Source: Leucaena leucocephala
Lineage: Eukaryota; Streptophyta; Magnoliopsida; Fabales; Fabaceae
Length of the DNA stretch: 64,000 nucleotides
Direction: 5' to 3'
Assembly: GCA_037074615.1 (NCBI GenBank)
Contig: CM073545.1
Coordinates: forward strand, 16,200,001 to 16,264,000
A program made the translations under genes and the position numbers. Position 1 is the first letter of the stretch; each line of letters begins with the position of its first letter. The notes below the pieces were generated by a model that was not told where the DNA came from, did no database searches, and was given only the letters and a program-made list of their open reading frames with translations. Below are positions 1-13,377 of the stretch, piece by piece.

Positions 1-837
1 TGAACCCAACACAATTATAGCCTTTAATTACTGAATCTGGTGGCTTTTATTATGAAGCATTCACTCACATTTACAATATCAGATTCTTGTACATTACTCT
101 GAGTAATTATTCAGAGTAGCTCAATTTATTCTAGATTCACCGTATCTGAATGTATGTGTTGAATTCTATTGTATATAAACGTCCTTTTCCTTTTAGAATT
201 TCTCAGATAAATTCTCATCTCTGAGTGATTTCTGTGTATTCCATCACCAGTTTGACTTTTTTTTTGTTTTGTTTCTTCGGAAACCAAAATTATTTCCCAT
301 CGTTTTCATCGATCTTTCAAAGTCGTCTCAGAGATTTCTTGGGTGATTTATATATAGCTACACATTGAGTTTATAGATTTTCAGGTTCTATATCGCCATT
401 ATTTTGCATTTTGGTTCTGGTTTCAAACTGATTTTCATGATTGATTCGAGTTTTCTTTTTTAACTAGTTTTTTTGCACGTTTAATTTGCATAGCTAGAAG
501 CTTCAATTCGAGAGATATGGAAGGTAATAGTTGTCATCTCAACAGAAATAAGTTTGAAGAAGATACGAAGACGATAGACTGCCAGGATTGATTGAGAATC
601 ATGATGAGTCACTGATGAAGTAGGGTTTCAGGATAATAAATAGAATTATTAGCTATTAATTAACTATTTATTAATGTTTCCTTTGAGATTTGAAGTTTGA
701 ACATTTTGATACGATGAGTCCTTTTGGATTTTTGGTTTATCTAAATGATGTTTTAATTTCTGTGTGCGCTTGTCTAAGAAAATTCATGGGATTTTGGTTT
801 ATGTGTGATCAGCTTTTTAAAACGAGAAATTGCTGAG
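1..837 (+). other. 5' flank and probable leader of the START-domain gene
   Basis: No conserved protein is visible here on either strand. In particular I find no homeodomain in this stretch. The DNA is T-rich. An ATG at 517 opens a 24-codon frame ending at 591, which could be an upstream ORF if this is transcribed leader. The exon that holds the proposed start (838) can extend upstream in frame to an AG at 811-812, so a spliced leader or further 5' exons cannot be excluded. Confidence 0.4.
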
Positions 838-1215
838 ATGGATCAAAGGTCACCAGGAGGCCACTTGAATAATTTAGATTTAAACAAGGTAATTAGCTTA
901 ATTGATTTTACAAATGGAATATTTATATCCCTCTTGTTTCATCTCATTTTCTCTTTATTTGTTTGGAAGGATTGGAATTGTTGCTAATTCCCAAAAATAA
1001 AAAATTAGGTCTGTAATTGCCCATGCCAATGTTTAAACCTCTTATACCCCAACTTTAAAACTTAGCAGAGGGACTAATCAGTCGTAACGTGATTTCTCTA
1101 TGTTTGAGTCACTATTAAGAAAAGTGTCCCACATTTAGTGAGGGATAATCCCTCAAATAGAATCGCCTCTAATAAAATAAAATGATATCTATGTTTAGTA
1201 AAAAAACTCATAAAA

Positions 1216-1256
<41 letters not shown>

Positions 1257-2764
1257 CCTCGATGTATCTTGACTCAAAACTTCATGGGTCTTTTTTTCTT
1301 GTATGTCTATTTTTTAATCCAATCCTATGTTACGAGCACAAGTACTAAGCCTTTTGGATGAGAGAGTTATTTAAACTTATAAATCACACTTCCCTGATGC
1401 CTTGATGTGTGACTCATAATACTCTATTCATGTGTGACTTGTAACAAACCCATTCCCATATAAGCCTAATTCCTAGTCCAAGCAAGCATAAAACATAAGT
1501 ACAATGTGTTTTGGTATCCATGGTTACGAAGCTAAAAGAAACATGTTGATGTACATGCCATTGGCAAACTAGATGTTCTCACCATTAACATTTTTTGAAA
1601 AACACAAACACACACACACATGCATATGCATGTTAGTTCCCTTTTTTTTCCCCGAAATTCGCATATGACATGTTTACATATCTTTTAAGGGAGATATCTC
1701 CTATGGTATATATATCTTGTAAGTGAGCGTTATGAGTCCCATTTTGAAGGTTATCTGGAAACATGAGGACCTACGGCCTTTGGGATATAGTTCTTCTAAT
1801 AACTTGTGCTTATTATCATGAGCCTACACCATAGGTCTCACTTCTATTCTCCAAAGTGTAAAACCTAATTAATTAGTACCATGTCTGAGTAATCGTAATT
1901 AGGTCTCAGTCCTAAACACTATAATAATGCTTAGAGTAGAGTAATAAAACCTACCTATTCCCGTGTCATTATCATTTTTGTGATTGCCTAACCTATAGAT
2001 TATTATTACCTTATGGGTTCTTCAGTCTGATATTTCAAATGAGGAAGGAAGAGGCTCTGGTTCAACCTCAAATCCCATTACTGAAACAGTTCGAATCGGC
2101 GACAACATTCCAGAGAGAGCAAGTGACCTTCTTCTTGTAGTGTCTTTTAATGCAGAGCCAATGAGAACAAAGATCATCGAGCTTTCTGCTTCCGCCATGG
2201 ATGAGTTAACGAAGCTGGATGTTGCAGGAGGAAAGTTTTGGCAGCCCCTGAAGGGAAAAGAGAAATATCAAACCCTAAATGCTGTTCAATACATTAGACA
2301 CTTTGGGAATGTCGATAAAACTCTCAATGACATCATTAACATGGCTGAGACTGATGAATGTTTCCCCTTCTTTGATTCTCGCCCCATTGAAACTGAATTG
2401 AATCTCAAGCCTACTCCAGCAGAAGCTTATGAGGTTGAAGCTTCTCGAGATTTTGCTTACGTTAGAATGAACCCAATCGACATTGCCGAATGGTTTATGG
2501 ATGCGGTACGATAATTTATTTACTTCTGGATTCAGTTTATAATCTTCTGGCTGTTTCTCATTCGAAGTTGTTATTCTTATGGTTTAAAATTTGAATTTTA
2601 GAGGTATATATTTTCTATATAAGAAGATCTTAACGACATGAATAGTTTTTTTATTATATATTAAATGTCTTGTTATATACTCATACATTTAATACACACA
2701 TATATAAGATTGCTGTTGCGATTAGCTAGGTAGCTCATTTCGGCTATATTTCAGTAACTTCTGT

Positions 2765-2803
<39 letters not shown>

Positions 2804-5800
2804 CGATGAAATTATTAAGGAGTGAATATTTTTACGGTTCTATGCATATGATCGTTTGCTTATTCATTCAACATTTGTGTGTAGTAATAAAATAACGTAT
2901 AACCATATATATGACTCTTTTGTCCCCCTTATATTATTTTGTCTGTAATTAATTTTTTAGGAGAAATATTCAGATGTGTTTTACAACATAGTCTCAAGAG
3001 CAACGATGCTGGGAATTTTGATGGATGGAGTTGAAGGGAGCTTAGATGGAAGATTGCAAGTTGTAAGTTAATATTCTCTGTTATTTATTATTCATATTGA
3101 ATGCTTGTTCATGGAAGGCTATAATTAATTACTTCATAATTTAAAAAATCTAGCTCCTATATAGAAATTCTTGCTTAATCATTTAATGTCACGTCATTTT
3201 AAATTTATTCCAACTTCCTTTTATGATATTAAAAACTAACTCCTGATATTAAAATCTAATTTTAGTCAACCGAATGAACCGGTTAACCAACGTTTTAACA
3301 GCTGAGTTGGATCACTGTCTCGACCGATTCCGATTCAATAAGTAATTTGGCTTTTAGTGGCTTGCTCCCTTCATTTCATCTTATAATATCATAAACTTCA
3401 TCAATATTATAATCCTATCTTTTTATTGTGGTTGGCAGATGAGTGCGGAATTCCACATGCCGGCAACGCTGGTGCGAACTCGAGAGTGTTATTTTGCAAG
3501 ATACAGTAAGAAGCTCTCTAATACGACGTGGGCCATCGTTGACGTATCCTTAGAGAAGTATTTTCCTCATCCATCCATCAATTTCCGAAGACGACCTTCT
3601 GGCTGCTTCATTCAATTCATGCCTGATCAAGCATTCTCCAGGGTCTCTCTTATATATATATATATATGCATCATGAACTCATAAAAGCCGTATTATTTAA
3701 GACATTGTGGGATAGCAATGTGGATATATCTTTTAAGAGGATTCGAATCTTGACTAACCACCTTGTGAAGGATTAATTAATCTCGTTAATTATTGAATAC
3801 TCCTCAAGTTTTTAATATATGACTTAATAGAAGAGTTAATCTTAACTATAAATATAAGACATGTTTATTATATTTATCAATATCTTCTAAAATTATCTTT
3901 ATTGATTCCCTCAACAATAATCAAGTGAGGGAGAAATAGAGTTAATGAAGAAAAATATGGTATATTAACTAAGTTAACTAATTTTTTTAATCTAATTAAA
4001 TTAATCAAATATGTGATATATTCAATGACCAAATAAGTATAATGTTAGCTTGAGATTTATTCGACATGTGCAGGTCACATGGGTGGAGCATGTGGAAGCA
4101 GACAATAGAGACCTAAACTTGACCTTCAAGGACATAATCAAGTCAGGTTTTGCTTTTGGCGCAACTCGTTGGGTTTCTGCAATAGTTCGCCAATACGAGT
4201 ACTCTAAAATTCTCGAAGCAAAGTACGCTCCTCCTGAAGATACATGTACGTAATGCATTAATATATATATATATTAAGATATTCAAAGAATGAATTAATG
4301 AAGGGTTATTTATTTAACAGTGAAGCAGATAGGAGAAGTTGGAAGAAAGGGGATGCTGAAACTAGGAGAGAGGATGGTAAGAACGTTCTGTAGTGAGGTA
4401 AGTGGAGCCATAAGAAACGAGTGGTTCCGATTGCCCCTATCTTCTTCTCTTGATACTTTAGACGTTAGGTTTGCCATTAGAGAGCAACCAACTGAAGTAC
4501 CTGGACAACCTCCTGATACCACACTCGTCTTCTCCACTTCTCGATGGTTTCCGGTCGCTCCTCGCCGCTTATTCGACTTCCTTCGCAACGCTGATTCCAG
4601 AACCACCGTACGTATATGGAACTCAACTCCTAGACCCTAATTCTTATAGGCTGACTCTACTGGAACAACAAGATAATGGGTTTTAACATAATATTGATTG
4701 ATTGATTGATTAAATTATAGGATATATACTTAGGAGTTTGATTAACCAACCATAATTTTTGTCAAATATACAAGATAATAAGATAATAAGAACCCCTATC
4801 GATCCCTTTGATGGGTAAATGTTTTTAGTAGAAAAAAAGAAAAAATTAATCTTTTAGTTTATATAGTTTTAATTATGTTGTAACTCAATATTTAAATTTT
4901 GACATAATCCAACTTAGTTCCTATAGTTTTGATTTTGTTAAAACTCAATCTTTAAATTTTTACTTACTACAACTCAATTCATATATAGTTTTAACCATTT
5001 AAAATTTTAATCCCTAAATTTTATGAAATATATTTTTTTTCTAAAATATAATACTAATATTTTAAATAGTTAAATTATACAGATTGAGTTGTATCGAATC
5101 AAAATTGATAGATTAAGTTATAACAAGTTAAAATTATAGGAATCAAATTATTATGGGTTTATAACACAAAAAGATCAACTTTCATGTAAAGTGTGTGTGT
5201 CATATATATAATATATATTAAATTCTATAGTATAAAATATTTTTTTGAGCAGCGTTTGGGTGATGGATGAATGACAGTGGGACATGCTGGCGAGGGGAAT
5301 GTGTGTTCAAGAACTGTCGTACATTGTGAAGGGCAAAGATCCGGCAAATCGAGTTTCTCTATTGGAAGTCACCGTAAGTTTTTCTGTCTTTTATTAAAAA
5401 AATATTCTTTATTCATTCACTGTTTTTTTTAGAATTTTACAAAAATTCAGCTATTATTGGAAATTGCAGGATGACGAGGACACGTCTGTGATGCACTACA
5501 TTCAAGAGAGCTACACAGACATAAGTGGGTCCTACGTGGTGCATGCACCGGTGGACGAACAAGCAGTAACAGCCCTATTGGAGGGAGGTAACCCAGAGAA
5601 GGTGAGCATATTACCTTCAGGTTTTACCATTGTTCCTGATGAGATCCCAAACGACGACGGGCCCCACAGTGGGGTCGCAAGTATTCTCACAGCTTCCTTT
5701 CACATCGTTGACTATGAGTCAACTAAGTCAAACGTGCCTCCTCAATCATTGCGTGTCATTAAGAGGGTTCTCAAAGGAACTTTTAATGCTGTCGAAAGTT

Positions 5801-5820
5801 TTGCGTTCAGTACTGTCTAA
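838..5820 (+). CDS. HD-ZIP IV-like START/SAD protein lacking a homeodomain
   Basis: Proposed exons: 838-888, 2026-2505, 2961-3062, 3439-3642, 4074-4245, 4321-4607, 5278-5373, 5470-5820. All junctions are GT-AG and the joined frame is open for 580 residues. The START domain occupies roughly residues 60-290. It is recognisable from the segments VEASRDFAYV, WFMDA, RECYFARY, FPSGC-type RPSGCFIQ and VTWVEHVEAD, then FAFGATRWV, all in the order seen in HD-ZIP IV proteins such as ANL2, HDG11 and PDF2. The rest is the START-adjacent domain, ending with the family's C-terminal pattern (SILTASFHIVD, VIKRVLKGTFNAVESF). Typical family members are 700-830 residues and begin with a homeodomain and zipper-loop-zipper. 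None is seen upstream of residue 1 in this window. Without it the protein could not bind DNA like its relatives and might act by lipid binding or by heterodimer interference; that is inference. The start at 838 is the first in-frame ATG; an exon further left of the window could add sequence. The sequence is quite divergent from the main HD-ZIP IV members. Confidence 0.72.
1219..1255. repeat. (AT)n microsatellite
   Basis: Uninterrupted AT dinucleotide run inside the first intron of the START-domain gene. Confidence 0.95.
2767..2802. repeat. (TA)n microsatellite
   Basis: Uninterrupted TA dinucleotide run inside the second intron of the START-domain gene. Confidence 0.95.
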
Positions 5821-6867
5821 AAATAATATGCATTATTATGATGACTCTGTATAATTAAGACATCATTATGATTATCTGCCCATTTAGGTTTTCTTACATA
5901 TGTCTGCTTGGTTTACATGGTAAGGCTCCTTTGGTTTTCCCAGAGGTACATGTTTTCGTTCTAGTTAAGGTGGGCATGCTGAAAGATGTTGTGTGGTTAA
6001 TAACTTTGGTATGTTGTATTATCTCTGAACGTAATTTGTCCTTGCTATACATTCCTGTGCAATTTGGTATGTTTTTTTTTTTCCCTGAAGAGTTCGCGAG
6101 TGCAGTTACCTTCAAAATCAGTTTTGTGAAGCAAGTCTCCCATATCTTAGGCATGTAATTTGATTAATATTGGTCGGAGTAGTGTTTGTTTTAAATAGCG
6201 GTGGGAAAATTGATTTTGTATAAAATTGATTTATAAAATAAATTTCCTTAAATTATGGTTTATAATAATTGAGTATAAGAAGCCTCTTTAAATAGCTTAT
6301 TGTAGCTCAAAAATAGATTTTAGCATTAAGAGGGGTTGTTTGGATCATGTTTAACAAAATCAAAATTTTGTCATATATAATTAATTATAAATTCAATTCA
6401 AACTGGCACGTACACCAAGCCAAGATTGCTTCTTACGCTGCTGCGGGTGCTTAACAGATGGATGAGACATGCGTACCAAGTTTATCCCAATTTTTTCAAA
6501 TCTATACTCTTTGAATTACGCTTCAACTGAATTAAAATGAACGAGATCGAACGAATGTGGGTAGAATTAATTTAGAGAAATTCGAATTTCAATTTTCCAC
6601 TGGACTGCTCCTGTTTTTACAGTGTGTGAAGAGACGCAAGGAAATATATGTTTTGGTAAAGGAATTTAACCCTATATATATATATTGTTGTTATATGAGC
6701 AATCTCAAGGCCAATGTTACAATAGGAATTATTGATAAATAGTATTCAGTGCAGAAAGATACTTAGCCATGAACCATTGCACAAAAAAGTGATCTGTGAT
6801 TGCATGCTCAATAATTGCCCAATATGTAACTAGAACGACCATAATCAAGGTGGCAAATTTGCTTTCG
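5821..6867. other. Intergenic, convergent 3' ends
   Basis: Lies between the stop of the START-domain gene (+) and the stop of the AP-5 zeta gene (-), so it should hold both 3' UTRs. Short open frames at 5868-6158 and on the other strand look random. I see no conserved coding signal. Confidence 0.5.
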
Positions 6868-9800
6868 TCATCTTCTAGGAATGACATCCGAGAACGAGAA
6901 ATCATGAAAAGGTGTCCCTGTAACAAGAAAGATAACCAAAGTGTAAATAGCAGATTTCCTCTAGCAACTCAGATTTGATCTAAACTCTCTCAAGTACCAT
7001 AATGCATGGACAAGCAGTTATGTTCGTATGAGCGCGTGTTACTAATGAGAGAAAGTAAAAGCAATAGCCACTCTACTACTTTATACAAACCCTAATTTTC
7101 AAGTGTTTATATGTAGACAAATTGAATAACCCACCACTACTTAGAAACGGAGACAAGGAAAAAAAGAGCAAAAGATATTTCACCTTCTAGCCCCCCAAGG
7201 AGGTAAAAAGGAATATGAGCAATCATCTTTGTTGCCCCTTCATTCCAGTTTATGCTGCCCGCTTTTTGCATGGCACCTTGTGAGGGTCGAGAAGGACCAA
7301 GTATGGATGAACAAATGGCAGGTTCATTCATTAAACCCAGGAAATCACGGGCACGTCGCCATACTCTCGCGTCTGAAATTTGAGATCGAGCCACCTGAAG
7401 CGCAAATCCTTGTTAAACAGAGAAATAATCAAATAAAATATTTGCTCCTCGCTTGCAGAAAACAGCAAAGGATACCTTGCCCAATGATACACGTGCCCTC
7501 GGGAGTAATTCTCGGTGATGTGTAGCAAGTTTTGCAATGGCTGTTACCACAAAACAAAGAAGCCTGGACTGTGATGACTTGCTGTAGGTCTCCTCATTAG
7601 GAGTACGTGATACATCTTGTCTAAGACCCAAACGACTTCCAAGTAAAAAAGAAGTTAGATGAAGTCATCAAACAATGACTCAACATCAATATCTCTAAAC
7701 TGCAGGAGGCAATGGGTTTTGTATGTGTCATACCTAGTTGAAAGGTTTTCATACAGAAGTAGTTCTAAACTCTCGAAAAGCTCTCGCGCTTCATCTTTGT
7801 GAGATCCGCCACCTCCACCGTGCTCTCCAATGGCCCAACATAATTGCAATGCCAATTCTGTCTAGACAACGATCAACGTATTTTCAAAATTCATTGCATC
7901 ACTCACTCACTCAACATATTAGTGAAATGGTTACTAACCTTCTCTGGGCTGTCATAAGCTTCTCCCAGTCTGTCTATTATAGGTTTCTGCAAAGAATTCA
8001 TATGAGCAATAAGCCATGGCTTTCCAAAAAATAATCACGAGCAATTATTGAGTCTATAAACCTCTCACCAAAATTATACCCTCATATGAGCTTCCATTTC
8101 ATAATAGATTTTATTCGTCATGTTAAAAATATATGAAGTAGATTGCACTCAACTCGAAATTAACTACAATTGTTTTAAAATTTTAAATAAAAGCAGTATA
8201 CTGTCAAAACAATACCTTCAAAAGAGCTATAAAATTTGGGGAGTGCTGAAAAGCAGAGAGCATGAATTCCAATATCCTCTTATGAACCTAAAACCATTTG
8301 AAAACATTGACAATAAGTGATAATTTTGTAACAATAATAGTAGTCACGGAATAATTTGCAAAACAAAAATCAAAATGATAATCTTATAACCACATCTGCG
8401 GCTCAGTTCTTTTGGCTGGAAACACCTACCGTTATTCTTAATTGCATATTCATCAACCAATGGGAGAGTATTAAACTGCTGCTTTGAATGTTTAAAGGAA
8501 AAAAAATAAAAAACAGCTCTTACTGAAAGACTTAATAAATTTGTAAAGGTTGATGGGCATTCAAGTGGGATAGGAGACTTTTCTCCAAAAGCTAGCTATT
8601 AAAGTGGAAGCGCCACCTACTTAAATATTCCATATTAATGAAGAATTTAGACATCCCACGCTACCCAAGTCTCCATTAGTTTCATTTTCCTAAACTACTA
8701 ACAAATTCTATTCCGGTTGCTGACAATAATGGGATTAGACTTCACGTAAGATCCAGTGTTCAAATCATATTAAACAAGATCTCGAAAAATGATTCAATGG
8801 AACAATGATCTTCGACGTGGAAAAGATAATCAATGATGCTAACTGATCAATAGTTCAATACAAGCAATATCTTGGCAGTATCAAGAGCAATACAAATACC
8901 AATTATTTCCTCTTATTTCTAGTTTTAGTAAAACTTTCTTACTTAGTATGATAGATAAAATTTTAGTGCAGCCAATCTTAATGAACTTGCTCAATATAGG
9001 AAACTTTTAAGAAAAAGGACATGGAAGGCAAAATATTTAAGTGAAATTATCTCCTCTGACTAAAAGTACTTAAACGGATGATGTTTCAGAAAGGAAATTG
9101 CCAATGATCAACTCCGAAGGACAGCAACGTACATTTTCGAATGTCAGTTCTCAAAAGCTATTTGAACCTGTCAGGCTAAGAGAAGCCAATTTCAATAATT
9201 TCAATGTATACATACCTCATGAGAGAAGTTTTTGTCAGGAAATATTGTAGAATATCTTGACATAAGCAGAGGAATTAACGCGCACATCAAAGCTGAAAAT
9301 GAATTTAAAAACCTTGTAACACAGCCAGCTCATGAATATATCTTACATAAATGGACAGATACTACGAACAATGAACTCTCACCATATATAATGAAAATAA
9401 CACAAATGCCACACAAAGATTCTTGCGTAAGAACTTACACTCATTGACTTCATCCAATGCTATGGAGAAGTACACATCAAGAAGAGGAGGTGCTAGAATG
9501 AGTGCATGTTTCAGCCTATCAGAATAAGGACTATTTACTGCGGCCTGTAATAATACAGCCATCCCTGGAGATGTCCAGTGGCGTTCCTGGCATATAATAT
9601 AACTTACCTCAAGGCCTAGGAAGATAATCAGGATAACAAGAACTAGACCCTCCAGATAACAAGAACAAAAATAGAACTAAACAATGGCAACCAGTAAGAT
9701 GAAAAGTGACCATACAGCGAGTCCATCATTTTCATCCTTTAAAAGCTCAAGGAACAAAGGGCTATCTACATCAATAGCACTGCTATCCTCAGATTCAGAA

Positions 9801-12800
9801 TCTCCTGCACCATCTTCTATAGTTGAACCAGTATAGGCTTCATCCATAAGGGCAAGTAGCATCTGCATCGTAAGTAACCAAATTTTCTTATATTGTATAG
9901 ACTTGTACAATTGTGACTAAATTTTCTCCAACTTATAGTGTCAAAGATAACCTTAGGAGCTGTATTTTGTTGAATTGAAGCTATACCAGTTCCAATTAGT
10001 GGTCCAGAGCTTTTTTCTACCTTTTCCAATGCCACAACCAAAACTAGCAAAGATGGTAGAAATGTTAAAACAATAAAACCCATTGCTAAGTGAAATAAGA
10101 GAAAGAGCATCATCAGATACCCCAAAATCTTCAAGCTTATTGCTTTTCTTGGTAGCTATCTGTTATGCCCAATTGACTTTTATTAATAATTAAAGAGTAC
10201 TTCCATGGTTCATTTTTCCTTCTTTCCTTTTCTTTTTCCATTTTTGGGCCCCACGGGGGGTGACAGAGCGGTGACTGGTTGCTATTAGGTTCTTTTCTTT
10301 GAGCATTTTGTTTATCTTCAATTGCAATCCTTCCTTAATTCCAAATAGGGATAACATGCACTGATATATAATATATAATAGAAATAAAACACGAGACGGA
10401 ACTGCAAAAAGGAGAGAAACATGTCTCTGGCCCTTTCTGTCTATTATATTTCAGTATTCATTCTGAATATTAAAATAGAGATAAGCACTTCCAAATGCTT
10501 TGTGGTTATAAATCAAGAGGTAAACAGAGATTACATGGTTATCAAATTTGAACATACTTGGCAAGTCCACTAGAGATATAAACAAAGGAAGGAATGACCC
10601 AGGTGATATCAATCCCGGTAAAACTTTCAGGAACAGTTTCCCTAATCTGCAAGATTGAACAAGAATGATGATAAGACAATAATCCAGATAACATCCAATA
10701 AATAGCTCAACAGACTCATACATGTCTATAATTGACACCCAACAATCAAATTTACGTGCAAGAAAAGACAATTTCTTGTAAGTATTTTATTTAATGCTTT
10801 TTTCCAAGCTCCTTTTTCAAGGAAGATTCTTTTATCTGGTTTCCAGAATAAACTGAAGGATTCCTTCTTCAAACGATTTAACACTGTGTTCTGCATTACA
10901 TACTGGTACAAAAGATTCAACCAAAAAAAAATACTGGTATAAAGGAGATGCTAGCTGCAGAAGACTGGTAGTATGTACACAACTAATAGATAGTTATGTA
11001 TTAGCTCAATTTCCTAACTAACCCCACTCAACTAACTGTTAACTCTTCTTAAATACCATTACAATCCTTGTAAACACGTCCAGCCAGAGAATGTAAATGC
11101 AGCAATCATGTCTAGGAAAAGATCATGGTTAACAGTTTTAAAATTTCCATCAAATCATTAACCATCCTCTTTAGAGTTAAATCGTGAATAGTCAACATAA
11201 GAAAGCTGCAAATGAATAAGGCATGTACTCAGAAGGCATATATAACCTACGATGTACATGTTCCAAACTAAGTAAAACTTAGATGGTTACAGTCTGGTCA
11301 TTTAACATTGTCAGAGCCTTAAAGATCTATCGTTTAAATATATTAATTCACAATAGCAGTAATGGCACTTAACTTTGTAATCCTGCCACACCCCTAAAAG
11401 AACAGCTTACCTTTCTCCATGCCAAGCAACAAGCTTTAACAACAGTGGGAAAAACTGCCAAGAAAACAGTTATAATAACATCAGATATATGCAGACACAC
11501 AAGCACACGCATGGAAAGAAGGGCAACATGGTCAGGGATCACAGGGTTAAGTTGCTAAAGACATTGCATCAGACATATTTTTGGACACCACAAATTTCCT
11601 CACTTTCCAGTACTAAAAATATTGGCCAAAGAAGTTGCTAAACTGTCTAAACATATGGCACTTGGAACCCAAAATTCAAAGATAGTGAAGAATTTTTTAT
11701 TTGATCTATCATACACACTAATCAAACATAAAAATTAGTCTGGATAATAGGTTCAGGAAGGAACTTAGGCAATACCTGAGACAATAGGTTCAGGAAGGAA
11801 CTTTGAAACTTTTTTCTGTTGACAATGAGAAACTCAAGCGTTGCTTCTGCTACAACAGGATCAGCAAACTCCCTACAATAGGAAATAATTAGTGTGGATC
11901 TCGTGCATTGCATAGAATCTAAGAGATAAGCCGCACTTTGCATGACTCGTGAGCAAAGTGGCTTGCTAAAAGTTTTATATTATATATAGATTTAGATTAA
12001 GAGGATTTTTCTAAAAAAGGAATAGGAACAAAACAACAGAATAAGTGCTGTTTGATCAGAATATGCAATTAAACAAAAATCTAATCTGACAAAACAAGTG
12101 CATCACCGATTATCTCATTTTCTTACTTCCTTATCTGTTCTAGCGATAGCATATTTTGGCCCTTAGAAAACTTATAATTACCTGCTCAAGCATGAACGGA
12201 AAAAAAGCCTGAGACTAGGATCAGCATCATGAAGAACAACCTCCCCAAAATCAAGGTAAAACTGAAGAATAGCCTGACAAAACATATAAGAAAAGTATAT
12301 GAACCGAGGATATATATAGCAAAAAGATATGCCAGATCAACAAACCACCTTTTAAACCCACCAAGGAAAGCCCAGAGAAGAAACTGAACAAATCCAAGAA
12401 ACAATGAATAAATAAATTAGGTGATGTGGAATTCTCATGGCATCGAACCAGCTAACTCTTTTTGATTTCCCCCCCCCCCCTTTTATTTAACAAAAAAATT
12501 GCTTTACCTAAGCTATTGAAAGTCCAAAAAATAATACTAAATAAACAATAATCTATTTATAATTTGGTAAAGAAGTAGCTCCATTGATGTAAAATAAGCC
12601 TGCAAGTCTGGAGACGCTCAGAACAGATTAGATACATCAATGAACGCAATTTGGACAGAGAAATCGGCGTGCATCTCAAGTTAACTAATAAGTAACAACA
12701 AAGATCTGCTGGAGTTTAAACTTCAAAGTATCAAGTATCAACTAAATAAGAAGATTGTTGAATATCTGGTCACTTAATAAAATAACCATATTCAAATTTT

Positions 12801-13377
12801 AAAGATTGAATCTTACAAGACATAGACAAAAAATTACTTAGGAGATCAATCAAATATTAGATTTTGTTTAAAAAAAAATGACATACGAGTAACAGAAGGC
12901 CATTTGAGGTGCGAGATTGAGAGAGTGAAGCCACCGCGCGTTGAAAAATCTTGGTAATTTGCGGATAAACTCTGGCTGCCAAGTCCTCAGAATTCTCAGC
13001 CACACAAATTTCATGTAGCTTTTTCACCTATTCAAATCCAACCAAGGCACGCGTTAAAGCTGTTGAAATCTAACCCTAAATAATCGAGAGAGGCCGTATG
13101 GTAGCTCGGAAAATGGTGAGGAAAAGGACGAGCCAAATTATTCAAGTGTAAGGATAACTAATATGAGCAGGAAACTCGAGCATGAATTGTCAGGAAATAT
13201 ATCTGGATGATATCAAATTTTCCCGTGAAGAAAGTGGAAAGTAAGGAGTGTGAAAGAAAGACTCACGGATTGAAGAAAGGCGGGATCAGAAGCAGGATCA
13301 TTAGCGTTATTGGAGTCTCTGGCACTATTAGACAACGTTCTGAGGTAAAAATCCCAATTTCTGTCCCGCTCCGTCAT
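6868..13377 (-). CDS. AP5Z1: AP-5 complex subunit zeta-1
   Basis: Large subunit of the fifth adaptor-protein complex, which with the SPG11/SPG15 proteins in animals acts at late endosomes/lysosomes. The 16 exons, read on the minus strand, are 13377-13267, 13027-12887, 12273-12182, 11872-11776, 11454-11411, 10646-10558, 10043-9952, 9862-9716, 9586-9439, 9292-9216, 8278-8216, 7986-7939, 7861-7734, 7635-7476, 7394-7184 and 6917-6868. They sum to 1,698 nt, an exact open frame of 565 residues with matching phases throughout. The helical-repeat protein has stretches that align in order with animal AP5Z1: a WAIGE segment followed by a FESLELLLYE helix, AIAKLATHHRELLPRARVSL, and RARDFLGLMNEPA near the C-terminus. 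The acidic, Ser-rich loop around residues 240-265 (DGAGDSESEDSS) is likely disordered. The start is ATG at 13377, and the tail ends PFHDFSFSDVIPRR. Identity rests on remembered family patterns. Other alpha-solenoid traffic proteins are less likely because of the C-terminal match. Confidence 0.85.
11748..11806. repeat. Short direct repeat, about 40-bp period, across an AP5Z1 exon-intron border
   Basis: The segment ataggttcaggaaggaactt occurs twice, starting near 11748 and 11788. On the minus strand the second copy is exon sequence and the first is intron just beyond the splice donor (11775-11774), so the last exonic bases are echoed in the intron. Confidence 0.8.

Noticed and set aside
1..837. 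Search for a homeodomain exon upstream of the START gene
   Set aside because: I read all frames for the conserved third-helix and basic residues and found none; an exon further left cannot be excluded.
4022..4640. Open frames on the minus strand opposite START-gene exons
   Set aside because: They lie antisense to well-supported exons and show no conserved motif.
5868..6158. 96-codon plus-strand frame after the START gene
   Set aside because: Hydrophobic but without known motif, and matched by an equally long antisense frame; probably 3' UTR.
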